Made by a program: the position numbers and the translations under genes. Source: JAVMKJ01 sp031732855 (GTDB lineage: Bacteria; Pseudomonadota; Gammaproteobacteria; Competibacterales; Competibacteraceae). Taken from it: a DNA stretch of 64,000 nt. Positions 60,147-64,000 of this stretch are shown in pieces. The stretch covers positions 1-64,000 of the forward strand of contig JAVMKJ010000142.1 in NCBI GenBank assembly GCA_031732855.1. The letters run 5' to 3'. The stretch's first letter is position 1; each line of letters begins with the position of its first letter. Under the pieces are notes generated by a model, which did not search any database, was not told the origin of the DNA, and saw nothing but the letters and a program-made list of their open reading frames with translations.

Positions 60147-63100
60147 TCAACCCACCGCCTGCACCGTCGCCTTGCGTTCCAGCTTGCCCCAGCCCACCAG
60201 CACGCCCCGCAACGACGTCAGGGTGCTCTTGATCGCCACGTAGTACATCAACTGGCGGTAGAAGAAGCGCTGCCAGAACAGCCAGATCAGCAACCACCAG
60301 TTCTCCTTGCGCTCCAGGGCGAAAGCCAGGATGGCGGCCAGATAGTCCACCGTCACGAACAGGGCATAGTAAAACAGCACCCGCCACAAGGCGTCGGGGG
60401 AATACTCGGCCGGGTGCTGCCAGTGGTCGAACGCCGCCGTCCCCAGCGAACCGATCAACAGCAGGTCCATGATCGGTGAGACCAGGGGGAACAACACCTG
60501 GAAAACAATCACGTTGGGCAGAGCGACAAAGCCCAGCGCGCCGAAGCGGGGGCGGAACAGCACGTCGCGGTGCTTCCAGGCCGCTTGCATGGTGCCGTAC
60601 ATCCAGCGGTAGCGCTGGCGGATGAAACCGCGCACCGTATCGGGCGCCTCAGTCAGCGCGACCGCCTCGTCCTCGTAAACGATGGCGTAGCCCAGCTTGC
60701 GGATCGCCAAGGTCAGATCGGCGTCTTCCGCCAGGGTCACATGGGTGAAACCACCTGCTCGTTCGATCAACTCGCGCCGCCAAGCCCCCACCGCGCCGGG
60801 CACCACCGTGATGCAGTCGAGCACATGGAAGGCGCGCCGGTCCAGATTCTGGCTGGTGATGTACTCCAACGCCTGCCAGCGGGTCAGCAGGTTAATCCGG
60901 TTGCCGACCTTGGCATTACCGGCGACCGCGCCGACCTTTGGATCGACGAAATGCCGGACCAGCTTGAGAATCGTATCGCGAGCAAACACCGTGTCGGCAT
61001 CCAGGGCCACCACGATCTCCGCCCGAGTCCGCGCCATGCCGAAATTGAGCGCAGCCGGCTTGCCGCCGTTGGGTTTGGTGTACACGCGCACCCGCGGATC
61101 GCTGGCGAAGGCCTCGCGCGCCACGCGGTACGTGGCATCGCTGGAACCATCATCCACCACGATGATTTCGAATTGCTCCGGCTGGTCGCAGGCCAGCAGG
61201 GAAGCGATGGTTTGTACGATCACCCTGTCCTCGTTGTAAGCGGGCACCACCACCGCCACCGAGGTCGAATACGCCGGGTCGAAGACGGCGTGGCGCTGGC
61301 GCCAGCGCTGGTACAGGGCGAGCGCCCCAACGAACAGTAACCGCCCGATGCCCAGCACGATGCCCAACAGGAACAGCCAATGGATGGCCGCAGCCGACCA
61401 GCTGAGCACGCCGAACGCCGCTCCATCCAGCCAGATTTGCCACAAGCTCTCGGGCGGCACCGGCGGCATCACATCGTCGCGACCGCGACCCAGCAGGTCG
61501 GCGACGGAAACAAACTGGAAGCCCCGCTTGCGCAATTCCTCGACGATTCTGGGGATCGCCCGCACCGTCTGGCTGCGATCGCCGCCGGAATCGTGCAGCA
61601 GGATCATGTTGCCTTCGCCGCGCTCCGCCTCCTCCACGGTCCGCCGCACGATCTCATCCACCCCCGGACGCTCCCAGTCGTCCGGGTCGATCTGCATGCC
61701 CACCACGAGATAACCTTGCGCGGCCGCCATTTCGATGGGGCGTACCTGGTCGATGGTCTCCGGCTCGGCATCGACCGCGTAGGGCGGCCGAAACAGCAGC
61801 GAATGACGACCCACCACGCTGGCCAGCAGATGCTGGGTCGCGGACAGTTCGAGTTGGAACTGCTTGGGAGAGATGAACGCGATATTGGGATGGGTGTAGG
61901 TATGATTGCCGATTTCGTGGCCTTCATCCAACTCGCGGCGCAGCAGCTCCGGATGCAACTGACCGTTGACGCCGACGATGAAGAAGGTCGCCGGCACTCC
62001 CGCTTCGCGCAGGGCGTCGAGGATTTGCGGCGTGTAGCGAGGATCGGGACCGTCGTCAAAGGTCAGCGCTACCTTGCGGTCCGCACCGCCGTGGCGGGTG
62101 ATGACATAGGGCGAGGGGAATACCGTAAAATGCTCGGCGGTAATCAACTCGCGCCTTGGATCGAATTCGATGGTCCGGCTCCCCGGTTGCGGTTGGGCGG
62201 TGATCTCAAGAACTTCGCCCTTGCCTTCATAGTCCAGTCCATAGCCGAAGCGAATATCGCCGAGCTGGGCGGCGCGCGCCGCGTCCAGCGGGCCGTTCTT
62301 GCCGAACACTTGCCACAATGCCGGGTCCTCGCTGCCCAACCGCCACAGGGCGATTCCCCTTGGCCTCACCGACCGGGCGACCACCAACTGGTTGAACGCG
62401 GTCACGGCGTCCAGCATCCACACATGGTGGATGTGATCGTCGTCGTCGGCATAGTCGAACGTGGGGTTGAGGGAAGCCCGGTCAAGCCGGATCTTGCCTT
62501 CCGACTCCTTGGCGATGAGCACCGCCTCCTCAAAGGTCCGTTCCTCGGCGGGATGCCCCTTTTCCCAGTCGTAAGCGTAATTACCGACCGCCACAATCGT
62601 CTTGTCGGCGGGCACATCGCGCTGGCGCGCGCGCAACACCTTGGCGAACCAGGGCAAACTGGCGATCGGACCGGGCGCGCCGGTGGCCCAGTGCTCGTCG
62701 TAGGCCATCAGAATCAGGTAATCGGCGTTATTCGCCAACCTGCGGTAATCGAAGGCCGGATCGCTGGCCGGCACGTTCACGGAGACCGTCAGTTTTCGGG
62801 GATGGAACCCTGTGTACAGCTCGGCCATGAAACGCTGAAAGTCAGGCTGAGCCTTGGGCGCGATCTCTTCGAAATCGATGCTGACCCCGGCGAAATGCTG
62901 GCGCTCCACATAGGCGATCAGTTGTTCGATCGTCCGTGCCCGTGCCGCCGGGTTAGCCAACATGCGGGCCAGCTTGGCCCCCTCCCATTCGTGGCCGTTC
63001 CAGTTGTTCACCAGGGGCATGATGGGCAGGTCGGGACGGCGGGCGCGGACGTAGTCGGTAACGTGGGTCTGACGGCTGGCGTCGTTCTCTCGGAGCGACC

Positions 63101-63614
63101 CGTCTTCTGACGCCAAATGCAGCCATTCGGCGATCACCATATCCAGGCTGTCGAGGTTTTGCTTGAGCGAACTCATGCTGGAGTCGTCCCAGTTGACGAA
63201 GAACCCGATGGCGAGGGGTTGGCTGTCCGGGTTGCGGTTTGCCTTGTAAGACTGGGTCAGCAGTTGCTGCAAGCCGCGCTCGCGTTCGCGCGCCAGCTTG
63301 ATCTCATCCTTGCGCAATGCACGCTCGCGGCGCGTCAACGGTCGCTCGGGAGAGAGCGCGGGAACGGCTGGCACGGCGTGTGCCCCTTGCGGTAAGAAGC
63401 TGGCACCCGGCAGATTGAGCGCCGGTAGCACCGGGCTGGCCAGGATGCTCAGGACCAGCATTCCCAGCAACAGCGACAGCGACAGGCCGATCAGCGTCAT
63501 CCCGAGCCGCAGGCGCGGCCAGCGCTTGCGGGCCGGATCGAAGAAGACCGGTTTGACCGCTTTCCCGCTTTCCGCTGGACTTGGCAGTGAATCGCTAAGT
63601 GATGAGTGGGACAT
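60147..63614 (-). CDS. GH18-polysaccharide deacetylase-GT2 fusion protein
   Basis: A 1155-residue membrane protein. An N-terminal helix (about 38-60) is followed by a GH18-like barrel (about 133-450; FAGVSIDFEE keeps the catalytic Glu), then a NodB polysaccharide deacetylase domain (about 514-710; TFDDGP, NHTYTHPN, RPPY), membrane helices (about 735-765), and a processive GT2 glycosyltransferase (about 785-1010; DDGSSD, ALDADT, AEDADLTL, QRYRW) with further helices. This combines on one chain the activities split between PgaB and PgaC in poly-N-acetylglucosamine systems. It should synthesise and modify a beta-linked exopolysaccharide. A further hydrolase gene lies just upstream on the same strand. 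Confidence 0.9.
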   Translation of the reverse strand: MSHSSLSDSLPSPAESGKAVKPVFFDPARKRWPRLRLGMTLIGLSLSLLLGMLVLSILASPVLPALNLPGASFLPQGAHAVPAVPALSPERPLTRRERALRKDEIKLARERERGLQQLLTQSYKANRNPDSQPLAIGFFVNWDDSSMSSLKQNLDSLDMVIAEWLHLASEDGSLRENDASRQTHVTDYVRARRPDLPIMPLVNNWNGHEWEGAKLARMLANPAARARTIEQLIAYVERQHFAGVSIDFEEIAPKAQPDFQRFMAELYTGFHPRKLTVSVNVPASDPAFDYRRLANNADYLILMAYDEHWATGAPGPIASLPWFAKVLRARQRDVPADKTIVAVGNYAYDWEKGHPAEERTFEEAVLIAKESEGKIRLDRASLNPTFDYADDDDHIHHVWMLDAVTAFNQLVVARSVRPRGIALWRLGSEDPALWQVFGKNGPLDAARAAQLGDIRFGYGLDYEGKGEVLEITAQPQPGSRTIEFDPRRELITAEHFTVFPSPYVITRHGGADRKVALTFDDGPDPRYTPQILDALREAGVPATFFIVGVNGQLHPELLRRELDEGHEIGNHTYTHPNIAFISPKQFQLELSATQHLLASVVGRHSLLFRPPYAVDAEPETIDQVRPIEMAAAQGYLVVGMQIDPDDWERPGVDEIVRRTVEEAERGEGNMILLHDSGGDRSQTVRAIPRIVEELRKRGFQFVSVADLLGRGRDDVMPPVPPESLWQIWLDGAAFGVLSWSAAAIHWLFLLGIVLGIGRLLFVGALALYQRWRQRHAVFDPAYSTSVAVVVPAYNEDRVIVQTIASLLACDQPEQFEIIVVDDGSSDATYRVAREAFASDPRVRVYTKPNGGKPAALNFGMARTRAEIVVALDADTVFARDTILKLVRHFVDPKVGAVAGNAKVGNRINLLTRWQALEYITSQNLDRRAFHVLDCITVVPGAVGAWRRELIERAGGFTHVTLAEDADLTLAIRKLGYAIVYEDEAVALTEAPDTVRGFIRQRYRWMYGTMQAAWKHRDVLFRPRFGALGFVALPNVIVFQVLFPLVSPIMDLLLIGSLGTAAFDHWQHPAEYSPDALWRVLFYYALFVTVDYLAAILAFALERKENWWLLIWLFWQRFFYRQLMYYVAIKSTLTSLRGVLVGWGKLERKATVQAVG

Positions 63615-63674
63615 AACAGGGATGGTCGCTTGGTGGCAAGCCAGGCTCGCCGATCATGGTTCTGGTGCCAGCGG

Positions 63675-64000
63675 CTATTGCGGCGAATCCTGGCGCAACT
63701 GGCCCCGCGGTCCCCCGCTCCGGATGACCGTCAGCGACCAGGGCGGCAGTCGGACATGCGGCGGAGCGCGTTCGCGCAGCACGGTATGTCGGGGAGGCCA
63801 GCTGCGCCGCGGGCGACCGTGCTCGCCATTCGCCCGCCAATGGTACTGAGCGGCGGAGAACTGGTACAGGTCGGCCGGGCCTTGCAAGCCGGCGAGCGCG
63901 CCCTGCTCGGGCCCCACGAAGCGCGGCCTCACCGTCCATTCTCGTTTCGGATCCTTGTTGACCAGCAGCACCGCCCACAGGCCATCGGGACGCTGGACCG
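63675..64000 (-). CDS. 3' end of a glycoside hydrolase-like gene (runs off window)
   Basis: The C-terminal part of a protein that continues beyond the window edge on the minus strand. Residues read GLWAVLLVNKDPKREWTVRP, then LYQFSAAQYHWRANGEHGRP, PPHVRLPPWSLTVIRSGG, ending QLRQDSPQ. This resembles the C-terminal beta-sandwich of glycoside hydrolases such as GH39/GH51-type, but the catalytic domain is outside. Upstream of and parallel to the GH18-deacetylase-GT2 gene, so a polysaccharide locus is likely. Confidence 0.6.
   Translation of the reverse strand, partial: VQRPDGLWAVLLVNKDPKREWTVRPRFVGPEQGALAGLQGPADLYQFSAAQYHWRANGEHGRPRRSWPPRHTVLRERAPPHVRLPPWSLTVIRSGGPRGQLRQDSPQ

Noticed and set aside
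1..64000. tRNA, rRNA and CRISPR array
   Set aside because: No cloverleaf-like or ribosomal sequence and no regularly spaced repeats were recognised by reading; a dedicated RNA search was not possible.

Overview
The window reads as a GC-rich chromosome segment from a gammaproteobacterium. Supporting gene orders are glyA-nrdR-ribD-ribE-ribBA-ribH-nusB and thiD-thiE-hemL, together with rsmJ, pcm, a YheS-type ABC-F ATPase, proteobacterial-type gshA and pgi. A phasin gene with dyad operators and 3-hydroxybutyryl-CoA dehydrogenase/crotonase genes suggest a polyhydroxyalkanoate-storing organism, and a PEP-CTERM protein suggests an exosortase-bearing envelope. A Competibacter-like lineage is a guess from this combination; the window has no rRNA, and I saw no tRNA.

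Layout. 1-570: decayed IS21-type element. 591-2763: DUF1028 hydrolase, DUF985 cupin and MoeB on the minus strand. 2872-4554: small accessory patch with a GH108 remnant, ccdAB, and vapBC whose toxin is frameshifted. 4601-13059: housekeeping genes (YheS, dGTPase, host-attachment-like protein, Pcm, AstE/AspA-like protein, phasin, RsmJ, lytic transglycosylase). 13458-16842: EF-G-like GTPase, a small membrane protein, and a rubredoxin/macro-domain gene pair. 17054-25704: thiamine, haem, glycine/folate and riboflavin biosynthesis, ending in nusB. 25835-34680: mixed metabolism and transport (MBL hydrolase, TPR protein, two alpha/beta hydrolases, AEC and EamA transporters, thioesterase, class-II DAHP synthase coupled to a glutamine amidotransferase). 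34908-42748: gshA, M17 aminopeptidase, beta-oxidation-type enzymes, malic enzyme.

42816-51750 is the most unusual block: a CsgG/FlgO-like protein with seven PEGA repeats, a membrane Ser/Thr kinase fused to an FGE-like domain, a second kinase-FGE fusion whose kinase motifs are destroyed (pseudokinase), and on the other strand a PP2C phosphatase with a small membrane protein. This looks like a self-contained phospho-signalling module acting across the membrane.

51818-64000: YdcH, entericidin-like lipoprotein, DUF218 protein, PEP-CTERM protein, an AT-rich accessory patch (a 115-bp MITE-like element, a TPR remnant, a copy of the pgi 3' end, an intact RHH/PIN toxin-antitoxin pair), pgi, a tail-anchored coiled-coil protein, and a large GH18-deacetylase-GT2 fusion followed by the 3' end of another gene that runs off the window.
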